A DNA stretch of 13,617 bases, from the NCBI GenBank assembly GCA_045545665.1, contig JAZQBL010000027.1, positions 1 to 13,617 on the forward strand, in the 5' to 3' direction. Position 1 is the first letter of the stretch, and each line of letters begins with the position of its first letter. The position numbers and the translations under genes are program-made. The notes beneath the pieces were generated by a model. That model made no database searches, had not been told where the DNA came from, and saw nothing but the letters and a program-made list of their open reading frames with translations. Shown here in pieces: positions 13,409-13,617 of the stretch. The DNA comes from RGIG7213 sp045545665. Its GTDB lineage: Bacteria > Bacillota > Clostridia > Oscillospirales > CAG-272.

Positions 13409-13617
13409 ATGGGCAAAGGTATTTGCGTAGCAGGCAACATGATCGTTGATATTATCTATCCTGTAAGAGGGTGGCCGAATCAGGGCGAACTTGTGCATAT
13501 TCTCGATGGTATCGAGCGTTCCACCGGCGGTGCGGTCTGCAATACTATTATAAGCATGGCAAAGCTCGACCCCGAAATGCCGCTCTATGCCATGGGCAAA
13601 ATCGGTCAGGACGCAGA
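13409..13617 (+). CDS. PfkB-family carbohydrate/nucleoside kinase, N-terminal part (3' truncated by window)
   Basis: The open frame begins at ATG 13409 and runs off the window end after 69 full codons. GAGGTG (13399-13404) stands five bases upstream. The visible start, KGICVAGNMIVDIIYPV, is the first beta strand and substrate-binding aspartate region of ribokinase-like PfkB kinases. STGGAVCNTIISMAKL (residues 38-53) is the glycine-rich family signature 1, followed by MGKIGQDA (62-69). The family phosphorylates sugars, nucleosides or related alcohols with ATP in the cytoplasm. The substrate cannot be told from this part, because the anion hole and the catalytic GAGD motif lie beyond the window. 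It has its own promoter and is divergent from the B12-regulated operon. Confidence 0.88.
   Translation, partial: MGKGICVAGNMIVDIIYPVRGWPNQGELVHILDGIERSTGGAVCNTIISMAKLDPEMPLYAMGKIGQDA

Overview
The window looks like a chromosomal segment of an anaerobic, gut-type Clostridia (Firmicutes). The grounds are Gram-positive-style AGGAGG ribosome sites, tight operons with TAATG stop/start overlaps, a YdbC-type PC4 protein, a type II pantothenate kinase, a short-form S-adenosylhomocysteine hydrolase, an NPQTSD-type C-terminal surface anchor and a cobalamin riboswitch of the transcription-attenuation kind. I cannot name a genus. No rRNA, tRNA, CRISPR array, transposase or phage gene was seen.

Layout. 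(1) 1-863, plus strand: the 3' end of an iron-containing alcohol dehydrogenase, then rsmD (16S rRNA m2G966 methyltransferase), closed by a strong hairpin terminator. (2) 9217 down to 865, minus strand: one apparent eight-gene transcription unit. It starts at a near-consensus promoter (TTGACA-17-TAAAAT) and reads TerB-N/TerB-C protein, DUF2791-type P-loop ATPase, S-adenosylhomocysteine hydrolase, type II pantothenate kinase, HAD-IIA phosphatase, two tandem paralogous alpha/beta-hydrolase esterases and an ACMSD-like amidohydrolase. Gaps are -1 to 38 bases and no internal terminator was seen. (3) 9364-10442, plus strand: a PC4/YdbC single-strand DNA-binding protein followed 2 bases later by a six-helix membrane protein. 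A bidirectional terminator separates these from the next unit. (4) 13277 down to 10547, minus strand: promoter, cobalamin riboswitch, intrinsic terminator, then three genes. These are a 64-residue protein resembling a homing-endonuclease-associated repeat, a secreted 251-residue protein with an EF-hand-like loop and a wall/membrane anchor, and a 500-residue membrane protein with an alpha/alpha-barrel of prenyltransferase-like repeats plus a DUF4430 domain. (5) 13346-13617, plus strand: a divergent promoter and the start of a PfkB-family sugar/nucleoside kinase.

How the parts may work together. In region 4 the last protein has the two domains of animal intrinsic factor and transcobalamin (alpha-barrel plus DUF4430-like beta domain), and the operon sits behind a B12 riboswitch. 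The best reading is a B12-repressed cell-surface corrinoid-capture module; this is inference from architecture plus regulation. In region 2 the TerB-N and DUF2791 ATPase genes are a pair I associate with predicted stress or phage-defence systems. Here the usual helicase partner is absent and the pair appears co-transcribed with SAH recycling and CoA-synthesis genes. These two clusters are the most interesting parts of the window.
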